Source: Sphingomonas sp. OK281 (GTDB lineage Bacteria > Pseudomonadota > Alphaproteobacteria > Sphingomonadales > Sphingomonadaceae). From it: a stretch of DNA of 64,000 nucleotides. The notes below the pieces were generated by a model, which had not been told where the DNA came from, made no database searches, and was given only the letters and a program-made list of their open reading frames with translations. This document shows, piece by piece, positions 1-11,195 of the stretch. The translations under genes were made by a program, and so were the position numbers. Numbering within the stretch: the stretch's first letter is position 1; every line of letters starts with the position of its first letter. The stretch spans positions 558,001 to 622,000 of the forward strand of contig NZ_FOVZ01000002.1 of the NCBI RefSeq assembly GCF_900115295.1, written 5' to 3'.

Positions 1-144
1 TGGGATCTGCGCGGCGCTGCGCAGGACGTGGACCTGTTCAAGACGATCGGCACGAAGCTGGCAAACAGCCGGTCGTGGCCGGAATGGCGCGACGGCTCGG
101 AGTTCAAGTCGGTGCGGGGTGAGACGGCCGGGGAGCGAAAGTAA
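1..144 (+). CDS. 3' end of an unidentified protein (partial)
   Basis: The window opens inside a reading frame that runs from base 1 to a TAA stop at 142-144 and gives 47 residues, beginning WDLRGAAQDVDLFKTIG. The tail is hydrophilic and charged, with two Trp-containing segments and no membrane segment. I do not recognise the family from so short a C-terminus. It is called as coding because the frame is open to the edge and because it is followed directly by the palindromic repeats that usually lie after gene ends in this window. Confidence 0.55.
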   Translation, partial: WDLRGAAQDVDLFKTIGTKLANSRSWPEWRDGSEFKSVRGETAGERK

Positions 145-164
145 GACCCTTCCCCCGTTGGTAA

Positions 165-268
165 CCACCCCGGCGAAGGCCGGGGCCCAATTGGAAAGGT
201 TGTCGTAACGGGGCGCGGCCTACGCCAAACTTCGTCCCCAAATTGGGCCCCGGCCTTCGCCGGGGTGG
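165..268. repeat. Palindromic doublet, family B, copy 1
   Basis: Two inverted hairpins with the core CCCCGGCGAAGGCCGGGG, each flanked by an AATTGGG or CCCAATTGG segment, enclose a unique spacer. The element is about 104 bp. Four more copies with the same ends and nearly the same length occur at 5421, 11065, 42026 and 57115. It lies between the 3' ends of two convergent genes. Confidence 0.9.
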
Positions 269-296
269 GGCCGTTGAATGGTGGTGCTCCTGTTTC

Positions 297-380
297 TTGT
301 TCCCCCGCGAAGGCGGGGGCCCAGGGGCCAAGCGTACCGCCCCTGGTTGAGTCTGGGCCCCCGCCTCCGCGGGGGAACAG
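297..380. repeat. Palindromic doublet, family C, copy 1
   Basis: A left hairpin (TTCCCCCGCGAAGGCGGGGG, then CCCAGG) and its inverted partner ending GGGGGAAC enclose a short spacer. It is related to the copies at 31721 and 57021, and more distantly to those at 37752, 38163 and 39995. It follows family B copy 1 directly, so two different families sit back to back here. Confidence 0.85.
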
Positions 381-399
381 CTAGGTTTACAAGCGGACG

Positions 400-1077
400 T
401 TATCCCGCCAGCGCCCGATCGCTAACGAACATATTCGTCGCCCGCTCATGCGCGAACGTGCTCGCCGGCCCGTGCCCCGGGATGAAGCTCGTATCGCTCC
501 CCAGCGGCCACAGCTTCTCGACGATCGACTTCACCAGCGTCTCGTGATTCCCCCCAGGCATGTCCGAGCGCCCGACCGACCCCTGGAACAGCACATCCCC
601 CACCTGCGCGAACTTCGATGGCGCGTGGTGGAAGATCACGTGCCCCTCGGTATGCCCAGGCGTCTCGTACACATCGAGCACGAGGTCCCCGACCGACACC
701 GTATCGCCCTCGACCAGCCACCGGTCCGGCTCGAAATTGACTCCCGAAATCCCGTATTTCGGCCCGTCCTGATCGAGCCGCTGCAACCAGAAGCGATCCG
801 CCTCATGCGGGCCCTCGATCGGCACGCCGAGATCGTTCGACAGCCGCTTGGCACCGCCGGCATGATCGATATGCCCGTGCGTCAGCAAAATCTTCTCGAC
901 CGTCACCCCGGCCTGTTCGACCGCCGCCATGATCCGCGGCAGGTCGCCGCCCGGATCGATCACCGCCGCCTTCATCGTCGCGGTGCACCAGATAATCGTG
1001 CAGTTCTGCTGGATCGGCGTGACCGGCACGATGGCAGCACGGAGCGGGGGCGCAGCGCGGAGGGGAGGATTTGTCAT
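400..1077 (-). CDS. MBL-fold metallo-hydrolase (glyoxalase II-like)
   Basis: This 225-residue cytoplasmic hydrolase has the metallo-beta-lactamase metal motif THGHIDHAGG (His67, His69, Asp71, His72). Further metal ligands lie near PGHTEGH and near the C-terminal IPGHGP. The protein resembles the glyoxalase II/YcbL branch, whose members hydrolyse thioesters such as S-lactoylglutathione; the substrate here is inferred, not shown. The start was set at the ATG at 1077 because the fold begins shortly after it, at VTPIQQNC. Longer in-frame starts would run into the neighbouring divergent pabB-pabC gene. It ends next to repeats at 165-380. Confidence 0.88.
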   Translation of the reverse strand: MTNPPLRAAPPLRAAIVPVTPIQQNCTIIWCTATMKAAVIDPGGDLPRIMAAVEQAGVTVEKILLTHGHIDHAGGAKRLSNDLGVPIEGPHEADRFWLQRLDQDGPKYGISGVNFEPDRWLVEGDTVSVGDLVLDVYETPGHTEGHVIFHHAPSKFAQVGDVLFQGSVGRSDMPGGNHETLVKSIVEKLWPLGSDTSFIPGHGPASTFAHERATNMFVSDRALAG

Positions 1078-1157
1078 GCCGCTGAAATAGGATAGCGATC
1101 CCGTTGGAGCAATCGCCGCTTGCGGTTTGCCCCGTGCCCCGTGCAACAGTCGCGGCG

Positions 1158-4168
<3,011 letters not shown>

Positions 4169-4183
4169 TACGAAGCTGAACGA

Positions 4184-4306
4184 TCCTCCCCCGCAAGGGG
4201 GAGGTGGCACCGAAGGTGACGGAGGGGGAGGAAACGGAACGTTTGTTTCCCTTACCTCCCCCCTCCGTCTGGCAAGAGCCAGCCACCTCCCCCTGCCGGG
4301 GGAGAA
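4184..4306. repeat. Palindromic doublet, family A, copy 1
   Basis: The element starts CCTCCCCCGCAAGGGGGAGG, continues with GTGGCACCGAAGGTGACGG and ends with the inverted partner around CCAGCCACCTCCCC. Copies occur at 19387 and 27049. It lies just after the aminotransferase stop and could fold into a long terminator-like stem. Confidence 0.9.
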
Positions 4307-4340
4307 TTCGAGATCGAGCAACAATCGAGACACGCGGCGA

Positions 4341-4493
4341 CATCTCCCGGCAATTCTGCCGGGCGATGCCTGCTGCACGATGAACGCATCGGCCACGGCG
4401 CGTTAATCGAGAGTTTCTAAAAACGACATTGTGGTTGGCCGGCATCTCTACGACATGCCGGTACGTAGCTGACGCCGACCTATCCGGTCGGCG
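4341..4493 (+). other. Three successive hairpins in a gene-free leader
   Basis: The 354 bases between the aminotransferase and the next small gene hold the family A repeat and then three separate stem-loops: 4341-4368 (CCCGGCA/TGCCGGG arms), 4439-4461 (CCGGCAT/ATGCCGG) and 4473-4493 (GCCGACC/GGTCGGC). None is followed by a T run, so they do not look like simple terminators. They may be a structured 5' leader of the small gene at 4523 or a small RNA. The role is inference. Confidence 0.4.
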
Positions 4494-4522
4494 CCATCAC
4501 CGGGTTTCATTGGGATCGCATC

Positions 4523-4672
4523 ATGCGCAGCATCGTAAAGTCGAGTTTCTTCTGGCAGTTCAGCGGCGGTTTCGTCCTCGGCGCCATCGGCTTGTTCGCA
4601 CTGCAGCCTGCCGAGGCACGCCAGACCTTCGCCAGCCATTTCGAGCACAGCGTTTCCGCCACCGCGCGATAA
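4523..4672 (+). CDS. Small single-pass membrane protein, 49 aa
   Basis: The frame runs from ATG 4523 to TAA 4672 and is too short for standard ORF cut-offs. The product starts MRSIVKSSFFWQFSGG and has one hydrophobic stretch (about residues 10-27), then a polar tail QPAEARQTFASHFEHSV. This could be a membrane anchor or a signal peptide with a possible cleavage after AEA. Ribosome-site complementarity is weak (TGGGAT about 9 bases upstream). It lies between the hairpin leader and msrA, with 52 bases to msrA, so co-transcription is likely. I do not recognise the family; the coding call rests on composition and the clean start and stop. Confidence 0.5.
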   Translation: MRSIVKSSFFWQFSGGFVLGAIGLFALQPAEARQTFASHFEHSVSATAR

Positions 4673-4724
4673 CAACCCATCTGATAACTATGGCGATGGC
4701 CTAGCGAAGACGAGCGGCAACCCC

Positions 4725-5396
4725 ATGTATCGAAACATGAAAAAGCCGCTTCTCGCCACGCTCGCCGCCGTCGGTATCGCCGGTGCGTTTATTGCCACCG
4801 GCACCGCGCAAGGCGCCCGCGCCGTCGTCATCCCCGCTGCCAAGACCGACCTTCCCGCGACCCCCGGCTTGCAGACCGCGGTGCTCGCGGGCGGCTGCTT
4901 CTGGACGATGGAAGCGGTGTTCGAGCATGTGAAGGGCGTGAAGTCGGTCACGACCGGCTACGACGGCGGCACCAAGGCGACCGCGACCTACGACCAGGTT
5001 TCCGCCGAGACGACTCGGCATGCCGAAGCGATCAGGATCGCGTACGACCCTCGAATCGTCAGTTACGGCACGCTGCTCCGCGTCTATTTCTCGATCGCGC
5101 ATGATCCGACGACGCTGAACCGCCAGGGACCGGACAGCGGCACCAGCTATCGCTCGGCGATCTTCCCGCAGTCGCCGGCGCAGGCGCAGGTGGCGCGCGC
5201 GTACATCGCGCAGCTCGGGGCGACTCATGCGTTCTCCGGGCCGATCGTGACGAAGCTGGAGACCGGGACGTTCTATCCGGCGGAGGCGTATCACCAGAAT
5301 TTCTACGACCGGAACCCGACGCACCCGTATGTCGTGATGTGGGACAAGCCCAAGGTCGCGGCGTTCCGCGCGGCGTTTCCGACGATTTCCAGCTGA
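4725..5396 (+). CDS. msrA: Peptide-methionine (S)-S-oxide reductase, exported
   Basis: This 223-residue MsrA reduces methionine S-sulfoxide in proteins. The catalytic cysteine is Cys58 in GGCFW, followed by the usual TGYDGG and later SYRSAIF, EAYHQNFY motifs. Residues 1-30 (KKPLLATLAAVGIAGAFIAT) form a signal peptide or anchor, so the enzyme should act in the periplasm rather than the cytosol. Met5 at 4737 is an alternative start that keeps the signal peptide. No MsrB domain is fused. The gene converges on pdeM across a family B repeat. Confidence 0.92.
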   Translation: MYRNMKKPLLATLAAVGIAGAFIATGTAQGARAVVIPAAKTDLPATPGLQTAVLAGGCFWTMEAVFEHVKGVKSVTTGYDGGTKATATYDQVSAETTRHAEAIRIAYDPRIVSYGTLLRVYFSIAHDPTTLNRQGPDSGTSYRSAIFPQSPAQAQVARAYIAQLGATHAFSGPIVTKLETGTFYPAEAYHQNFYDRNPTHPYVVMWDKPKVAAFRAAFPTISS

Positions 5397-5420
5397 GGCT
5401 GCACCTGCCGTAAGGGCGTT

Positions 5421-5523
5421 CCACCCCGGCGAAGGCCGGGGCCCAATTGGAAAGGTTGCAGTAACGACGGACGACCTTCGTTATACGCCGCCCGCAATTG
5501 GGCCCCGGCCTTCGCCGGGGTGG
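5421..5523. repeat. Palindromic doublet, family B, copy 2
   Basis: This 103-bp element has CCACCCCGGCGAAGGCCGGG at the left end and the inverted partner ending CCGGGGTGG at the right. It lies between the convergent ends of msrA and pdeM. Confidence 0.92.
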
Positions 5524-5559
5524 TACTTATTTACTTGTCTACCTGACCAGCAACAAACG

Positions 5560-6222
5560 TCAGGCAGCAACCGGAAACCGCAGCATCCGGTCCGCCACCG
5601 GCACCATGGCCTCGGCCCCAACCCCCACCGCGCGCACGATCTCTGGATGATCCACATCCAGTCCCCCGGTTAGCGACCCGAACGCCGGCAAAATCAGCTT
5701 AGTCGCCGTCGCCACGAAACACCGCCGCGCGACCGACTTCCCCCGCACCCGCAACCGAAGCTTGGGATGGAAATGCCCCGACAGTTCCGGCCGCGTCTCT
5801 GCCCGGTCCGCTTCATGCCGTAGCACCAACCCGTCGACGACCACCTCGTCGACGACGTCCCCGCCACACCGATCGAGGATCGCTGGATCGTGATTGCCCG
5901 TAATCCACGTCCATCGCGTCCCGTCGGTCATCGCCCGCAACATGTCCTGCGCGCGCTGCGGCAGCCGCTCGCAGCCGTCGCTATCGTGGAAGCTGTCGCC
6001 GAGGCACCAGACTTCGCGCGCGCCGGTCGCGGCAACCAATGCGGTAAGGTCCGCCAGCGTCGCGATCGAATCATACGGCGGCAGCATCTGGCCGCGCTTG
6101 GCGAACCAGCTCGCCTTCTCGAAATGCAGGTCGGCGACCAGCAACGCACGCCGCTCCGGCCAGAACAGCGCGCCTTGCGCCAACGCCAGAAGCGTATGCC
6201 CGCCGAACGAAAAGGGAACCAT
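5560..6222 (-). CDS. pdeM: Ligase-associated DNA damage response endonuclease PdeM (MPE)
   Basis: This 220-residue calcineurin-like metallophosphoesterase has the di-metal motifs in order: DLHFEK, GDSFHD, GNHD and GHFHPK. That set and the length fit PdeM/MPE, a manganese-dependent DNA nuclease that is usually encoded with an Lhr-type helicase, an ATP-dependent ligase and an MBL exonuclease. All three partners are in this window (11196, 25389, 15405) but not adjacent. The ATG at 6222 (MVPFSFGGHTLLAL) gives the family N-terminus; upstream in-frame extensions overlap the kup leader. The gene is divergent from kup. Confidence 0.9.
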   Translation of the reverse strand: MVPFSFGGHTLLALAQGALFWPERRALLVADLHFEKASWFAKRGQMLPPYDSIATLADLTALVAATGAREVWCLGDSFHDSDGCERLPQRAQDMLRAMTDGTRWTWITGNHDPAILDRCGGDVVDEVVVDGLVLRHEADRAETRPELSGHFHPKLRLRVRGKSVARRCFVATATKLILPAFGSLTGGLDVDHPEIVRAVGVGAEAMVPVADRMLRFPVAA

Positions 6223-6346
6223 TTCCTCGCCATGCCGGTGCACGCCCTGTGAATCAACCCGCCATCGCCCCAAACCAGCAGGACTTGCGCATGCCCCCAA
6301 TCGGCGTAAAGCGCGCCGTCCCCTCAGGAGGAGCGCTCTTCGCGCC

Positions 6347-8365
6347 ATGACGTCCGTCGCCGGAACACCGCAAACTGCAGTCGTGACCGAACCGTCCGCC
6401 GATAGCTCGGCTGGACAGGGGGGGGCGCAGGCGTGTGCGCCGTCGGATCTGTCCGCAGCGCATCTCCACCCGCATCCGGCGCTCGCCGCGCTGACCGTCG
6501 GCGCGATCGGCGTGGTGTTCGGCGATATCGGCACCAGCCCGCTCTACGCCTTCCGCGAGGCGCTCGGCCAGACGTCCGCGGGCGGCATCGATCCAACCGA
6601 GATTCTGGGCGTGCTGAGCCTCGCGCTCTGGTCGCTGTTCCTGGTCGTGACCGTCAAATACGTCATCTTCCTGATGCGCGCCGACAACCAGGGCGAGGGC
6701 GGCGTACTGGCGCTCGCGGCGCTCGCCCGTCGCGCGCTCGGCATGCGGTCGCGGATCGCGATCGTGCTCGGCGCGGCGGGGGCGTCGCTGTTCTACGGCG
6801 ATGCGATCATCACCCCGGCGCTGTCGGTGCTGTCCGCGATGGAGGGCCTGCGGACGATCCCGAGCGCGGCGCACATCTTCGACGAAGGCGTGGTGCGTGC
6901 GTTGACGATCGGCATCCTGATCGCGCTGTTCCTGATCCAGTCGCGCGGGACTGCGCAGGTATCGAAGCTGTTCGGCCCGGTCTGCATCCTCTGGTTCGTC
7001 GCGATCGGTGCGCTCGGCATCTGGCACATCGCCGACGAACCCTCGATCGTCCGCGTGTTCCTGCCGACCTACGGCATCTCGTTCCTCGCGAGCCACGGCG
7101 TCACCGGGCTGTTCGTGCTCGGCGCGGTGTTCCTGACCGTTACCGGCGCCGAGGCGCTGACTGCGGACATGGGCCATTTCGGCAAGCTGCCGATCCGCAT
7201 CGGCTGGTTCTTCCTCGTCTTCCCGGCGCTCGCGCTCAATTACCTGGGGCAGGGCGCGTTCGCCTTGTCGCGGCTCGAGGATGCGGCGGCGCGCGGCGTG
7301 CCGTTCGTGAACCAGGACTGGTTCTTCCTGATGGCACCCGAATCGCTGCGCCCCGCCCTGATCATCCTCGCCGGCTTCGCGACGGTCATCGCCAGCCAAG
7401 CCGTCATCACCGGCGCGTTCTCGTTGACGCAGCAGGCGATCCAGCTCGGTTTGCTCCCGCGCCTGCGCATCCGCCAGACCTCCGCGGTGTTCGCCGGCCA
7501 GATCTACCTGCCCGCGATCAACTGGCTGTTGCTGATCGGCGTGCTGGTGCTGGTGATCCAGTTCAAGACGTCGTCGGCGATGGCGGCGGCGTACGGCATC
7601 GCGGTGACCGGCACGATGGTCGTCACCACCTTGCTCGCGTACATCGTGGTTCGGCATCGCTGGAACTGGTCGCGCCCGCTCGCGCTGGCGGCGATCCTGC
7701 CGTTCCTGACGCTCGACCTCGTCTTCTTCGGCGCGAACATCCTGCGCGTGATCGAGGGGGGCTGGGTGCCGCTGGTCATCGCCGCCGCGATCGGGCTGAT
7801 CATCTTCACCTGGGTGCGCGGCAAGAAGATCGTCAGCGCGTTCGAGAAGCGCCAGAGCATCCCGCTGAGCGATCTCGCCGCCGCGCTGGAGAAGCGCCCG
7901 CCCGAGCGTGTGTCCGGGACCGCGGTGTTCCTGACCGCAAACCCGCATGCGACGCCGGGCGCGCTGCTGCATAACCTCAAGCACAACAAGGTGCTCCACG
8001 AGCGCAACCTGATCGTCAGCATCCGCACCGCCGACCGGCCGTTCGTCGACGAAGCGTCGCGCGCGAAGGTGGAACGCGTCGACGAGAATTTCTCGATCGT
8101 CGTGCTGACCTATGGGTTCATGGAATCCCCGGACGTGCCGCGCGATCTGGGCGTCGGCAACAAGACCGAGCAACTCGGGCTGGACCCGATGCGCACGTCG
8201 TTCTTCATCGGCCGCAACACGCTGAAGCCCGATGCGGAGAAGGGCATGCCGCCATGGCAGGATCGCATCTTCATGTTCCTCCAGCGCAACGCGAGCGACC
8301 CGACCGACTTCCTGAAGATCCCGCCGGGCAAGGTGCTGGAACTAGGCGAACAGGTTACCGTGTAA
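6347..8365 (+). CDS. kup: Low-affinity potassium transporter Kup
   Basis: This 672-residue inner-membrane protein takes up K+, probably with protons (KUP/HAK/KT family). The N-terminal signature GVVFGDIGTSPLYAFREA begins near residue 55, followed by about 12 hydrophobic segments and a C-terminal cytoplasmic domain of about 150 residues. The start at 6347 (MTSVAGTPQ) is preceded by AGGAGGAG at 6326-6333. The open frame extends 150 codons further upstream, but that part overlaps pdeM antisense and has no transporter character. It sits alone between pdeM and the M20 peptidase. Confidence 0.94.
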   Translation: MTSVAGTPQTAVVTEPSADSSAGQGGAQACAPSDLSAAHLHPHPALAALTVGAIGVVFGDIGTSPLYAFREALGQTSAGGIDPTEILGVLSLALWSLFLVVTVKYVIFLMRADNQGEGGVLALAALARRALGMRSRIAIVLGAAGASLFYGDAIITPALSVLSAMEGLRTIPSAAHIFDEGVVRALTIGILIALFLIQSRGTAQVSKLFGPVCILWFVAIGALGIWHIADEPSIVRVFLPTYGISFLASHGVTGLFVLGAVFLTVTGAEALTADMGHFGKLPIRIGWFFLVFPALALNYLGQGAFALSRLEDAAARGVPFVNQDWFFLMAPESLRPALIILAGFATVIASQAVITGAFSLTQQAIQLGLLPRLRIRQTSAVFAGQIYLPAINWLLLIGVLVLVIQFKTSSAMAAAYGIAVTGTMVVTTLLAYIVVRHRWNWSRPLALAAILPFLTLDLVFFGANILRVIEGGWVPLVIAAAIGLIIFTWVRGKKIVSAFEKRQSIPLSDLAAALEKRPPERVSGTAVFLTANPHATPGALLHNLKHNKVLHERNLIVSIRTADRPFVDEASRAKVERVDENFSIVVLTYGFMESPDVPRDLGVGNKTEQLGLDPMRTSFFIGRNTLKPDAEKGMPPWQDRIFMFLQRNASDPTDFLKIPPGKVLELGEQVTV

Positions 8366-8408
8366 GCCGAGCGCAGGGGGACGGTTTTGGGGGCGGGAAG
8401 CGCGTGCT

Positions 8409-8556
8409 CCCTCGCCCCTACGGGGAGAGGGAAGGGGCCCGCGGCACTTGCCGTGGGAAGGGAGAGGGGCGTTGTCGGGCACCGTCCCGAGCCTCAAGCC
8501 CCTCTCCCTTCCGTCGCCTAAGGCTCCTCCCTCCCTCTCCCCGGAGGGGCGAGGGA
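8409..8556. repeat. Palindromic repeat, family E, copy 1
   Basis: The element is bounded by CCCTCGCCCCTACGGGGAGA and an inverted end CTCTCCCCGGAGGGGCGAGG, with two further internal inverted segments. It is related to the copy at 41911. It lies between the convergent ends of kup and the M20 peptidase and fills most of that gap. Confidence 0.8.
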
Positions 8557-8564
8557 CAGTGCGC

Positions 8565-9968
8565 TCACCCCGCGAACGCCTTCACCAAGTCGAAGAGGTA
8601 GTCGCGGCCATCATACAGCGAAGCCACCCGGATCCGCTCGTTGAGGCCATGAATACCCCCCATATCCTTGTCGATGAACACGCCGGGCGCGCCGTAGACC
8701 GGGATCCCGATCGCCTCGAAGAAGATCCCGTCGGTCGCCCCCGTCGACATCAGCGGCAGGATCGGCAGGCCGGGGAAATGCTTCGCCGCGACCTTGGTCA
8801 CCGGCCCCATGATCTTGGGATCGAGCGTCGGCGGGATCGCGGTCGGCCGCACCGGCTGGTTCGCCGTCACCGTCACCTTGGCCCCCGCCAGTTCCTTCAG
8901 CTTGGCGAGCGTGCCGTCGACCGTCTCTCCCGGAAAGATCCGGCAGTTGATGTTTGCGGTCGCGCGCTGCGGCAACGCGTTCTCGGCGTGCCCCGCGCTC
9001 AGCAACGTCGCCACGCACGTCGTCCGGAGCGTCGAGTGCATCGCCTTGTCGCGGCTGACGATCGCGTCCGCCGTCTTGTCCTCAGGGTTGGTGAGCAGCT
9101 TGGTGATCGCGCTGCCCATCTCGCCGGGCATCGCCTTGGCGCTCGCCGCGAAGAAGGCCTTGGTGGTATCGGTGAACTTCACCGGGAACTCGTAGCCCTG
9201 CACGGCCTTCACCGCGTCGGCGAGCTCGTAGATCGCGTTCTCCGGGGTCGGCTGCGAGCTGTGCCCGCCCGGGTTGGTGGCGAGGAACGTATAGTTCTGC
9301 GCCGCCTTCTCGCCGACCTGGATCGCAAGCAGCTGCCGCTTGCCGTTATCGTCCGTACGCCCGCCGCCGCCCTCGTTCAGTGCGAACTCGGCGGCGATCA
9401 GGTCGGGCTTTTCCTTCGCCAGATACTGCGCGCCGTTCCACGCGAAGGTCGTCTCCTCGCCGCAGGTCAGCGCGAGCTTGATCGTCCGCTTCGGCTTGTA
9501 CCCGCCAGTCTTGAAGCGGATCATCGCGTCGGACCAGATCGCCGCCTGCGCCTTGTCGTCGACGGTGCCGCGCGCGTAATAATAGCCGCCTTCCTCGATC
9601 AGCTTGAACGGATCGCGCACCCAATCCTCGCGCTTGGCCTCGACCACGTCGAGATGTGCGAGCAGCAGCATCGGCTTGAGCGCCGCGTCCGACCCCTTCA
9701 GTACCGCGACCAGCCCGCCGTCCTTCGGATGCTCGGGCACCGAGAAATAGGTGATGTCGGCGTCGGCATAGCCCGCCGTCTTCAGCCGTGCTCCGATCTG
9801 CGCCGCGGCCTGCGTGCAGCTGCCCGCGGACAGCGTCGTGTTGGTCTCGACCAGTTCCTTGTAGAGCCCGAAGAACGCCTTCTGGTCGGGCCGCGACTGC
9901 GCGTGCGCCGAGAATGGTGTCGTCAGAATCGCCGCCGTAAGTAGCCAGCCAGTCGCGCGCATCGTCAT
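8565..9968 (-). CDS. Exported M20/M25/M40 family zinc metallopeptidase
   Basis: This 467-residue M20 hydrolase has the usual metal-binding pattern: LLLAHLDVVEA (His and catalytic Asp), ARGTVDDKAQAA (bridging Asp) and the CGEET pair (catalytic Glu), with a dimerisation domain in the middle (about 230-330). Residues 1-23 (MRATGWLLTAAILTTPFSAHA) are a signal peptide, so it acts outside the cytoplasm, probably on peptides or N-acyl amino acids. The specificity is not readable. The ATGs at 9968 and 9962 are both possible. The aspartic protease gene starts upstream on the same strand, with 53 bases between them. Confidence 0.9.
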   Translation of the reverse strand: MTMRATGWLLTAAILTTPFSAHAQSRPDQKAFFGLYKELVETNTTLSAGSCTQAAAQIGARLKTAGYADADITYFSVPEHPKDGGLVAVLKGSDAALKPMLLLAHLDVVEAKREDWVRDPFKLIEEGGYYYARGTVDDKAQAAIWSDAMIRFKTGGYKPKRTIKLALTCGEETTFAWNGAQYLAKEKPDLIAAEFALNEGGGGRTDDNGKRQLLAIQVGEKAAQNYTFLATNPGGHSSQPTPENAIYELADAVKAVQGYEFPVKFTDTTKAFFAASAKAMPGEMGSAITKLLTNPEDKTADAIVSRDKAMHSTLRTTCVATLLSAGHAENALPQRATANINCRIFPGETVDGTLAKLKELAGAKVTVTANQPVRPTAIPPTLDPKIMGPVTKVAAKHFPGLPILPLMSTGATDGIFFEAIGIPVYGAPGVFIDKDMGGIHGLNERIRVASLYDGRDYLFDLVKAFAG

Positions 9969-10021
9969 CCCCTTGATGGTTTATGACGGGAGAGTTGCAG
10001 CGAACGCGTGCCGGTGCAACC

Positions 10022-10990
10022 TCAACGACGCAGCGTTCCCCGCGGCAGTGCCAGCCGTACCTCGCGGTTGGCGAAGTCGATGTCGACGCGGCGGAAGAGC
10101 TGCAGCACGTCCATCCCGAGCAGCACCGCCGGTCGATCCGCAAGCCCGAAAATGCGGAACGGCGGCGCGTCGACCGCGGTGAAGGCGATCGGCAGGTCGC
10201 CTATCGTCAGGCTGCCGATCGTGACGCGGTCGATCGTCGTGTAATCCGCCACCACGGTCTCTCCGGTGACGCCGGTCAGCGACACCGGCTGCGACGTTCC
10301 GGCCCGGCCCATGCGCTTGCGCGTGACCTTCCGCCGCAGCGCGTCATTGGCCATGCTGATCGAGGTGCCGGTATCGAGGATGACGCGGATGCGGATGCCG
10401 TTGCAATAGGCGTCGGTGACGACCAGCTGTCCGAACAGGCTGCGCGCGCGGATCACGATCTCGTCTGGACCCGCACGCTCGCGAACTTGGCGTTGGCGCG
10501 AGGGGACGACGGTCATCGTCCTGGTGTCGAAGTCGATGCTCACCGCGTGATCCTGCAACGTGTCGATCCCGAGCAGCCCGCGTGCGCCGAGATTGATCGC
10601 GCTGATCGCTGGCGCCTCGATCGCCTTGCTGCCGATCACGCTCACCTTCAGCGAGGGGATCATGACGGTGCCGATGCTGTCCGAACCCGTCATGCCGGTG
10701 ACGCGGACGGTCCGGCCTGGTGCGAGACCGAGCGTCGCCGCGAGTTCGCGGGCGATGACGGTCCGCTGCGCGCCGGTGTCGACGACGAAGGGGAATGGGC
10801 CTGCGCCGGCGATTGTGACGGGTACCGTCATGCGGGTCTGGTCGTCGCCGAACAGCAGCGTGGCGGGGTCGGGCTCTGTTGCGGATGCTGCACTGACCGG
10901 GGGTGCAGCATTGGAGCGCGAAGGGGCGGCGTCCTGAGCGCTTGCTTGGGCGGCGATGACTAGCAGTAGAGGGGCTAGCCACCTGCGCAT
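10022..10990 (-). CDS. Exported retropepsin-like aspartic protease with two active-site motifs
   Basis: This 322-residue protein starts with a signal peptide (MRRWLAPLLLVIAAQASAQ). It has two clan AA half-sites in one chain: VVDTGAQRT (Asp71) and LDTGTSIS (Asp206), 135 residues apart. Each is followed by a hydrophobic Leu/Ile-Gly segment typical of retropepsin folds. A single chain could therefore form the pseudo-dimeric active site that retroviral proteases make from two subunits. The start was set at ATG 10990; a longer frame to 11026 adds a non-signal tail. It probably forms an operon with the downstream M20 peptidase, which suggests a shared role in periplasmic peptide breakdown. Confidence 0.85.
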   Translation of the reverse strand: MRRWLAPLLLVIAAQASAQDAAPSRSNAAPPVSAASATEPDPATLLFGDDQTRMTVPVTIAGAGPFPFVVDTGAQRTVIARELAATLGLAPGRTVRVTGMTGSDSIGTVMIPSLKVSVIGSKAIEAPAISAINLGARGLLGIDTLQDHAVSIDFDTRTMTVVPSRQRQVRERAGPDEIVIRARSLFGQLVVTDAYCNGIRIRVILDTGTSISMANDALRRKVTRKRMGRAGTSQPVSLTGVTGETVVADYTTIDRVTIGSLTIGDLPIAFTAVDAPPFRIFGLADRPAVLLGMDVLQLFRRVDIDFANREVRLALPRGTLRR

Positions 10991-11064
10991 GCTGCAAATG
11001 CTGCGCCTGATTTCGTACACGCGCAACTAACGTTGTTAAGGACGAACGTCCCTCCCAAGCGCTT

Positions 11065-11168
11065 CCACCCCGGCGGAGGCCGGGGCCCAACTGGGGGCGG
11101 TTGTTAATGGAGGACAGCGCTTCGTTACGGCCACCTTTCCAATTGGGCCCCGGCCTTCGCCGGGGTGG
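11065..11168. repeat. Palindromic doublet, family B, copy 3
   Basis: A 104-bp family B element (CCACCCCGGCGGAGGCCGGG ... CGCCGGGGTGG). It lies just after the helicase stop and before the aspartic protease start, both on the minus strand. Confidence 0.92.
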
Positions 11169-11195
11169 TGCTTTTAACGGGGCCGCCCTTGCCCC

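Noticed and set aside
6254..8173. A 639-codon frame antisense to kup
   Set aside because: Its translation is Arg/Asp/Gln-rich without domains, typical of the mirror frame of a GC-rich gene. Kup itself has strong family motifs.
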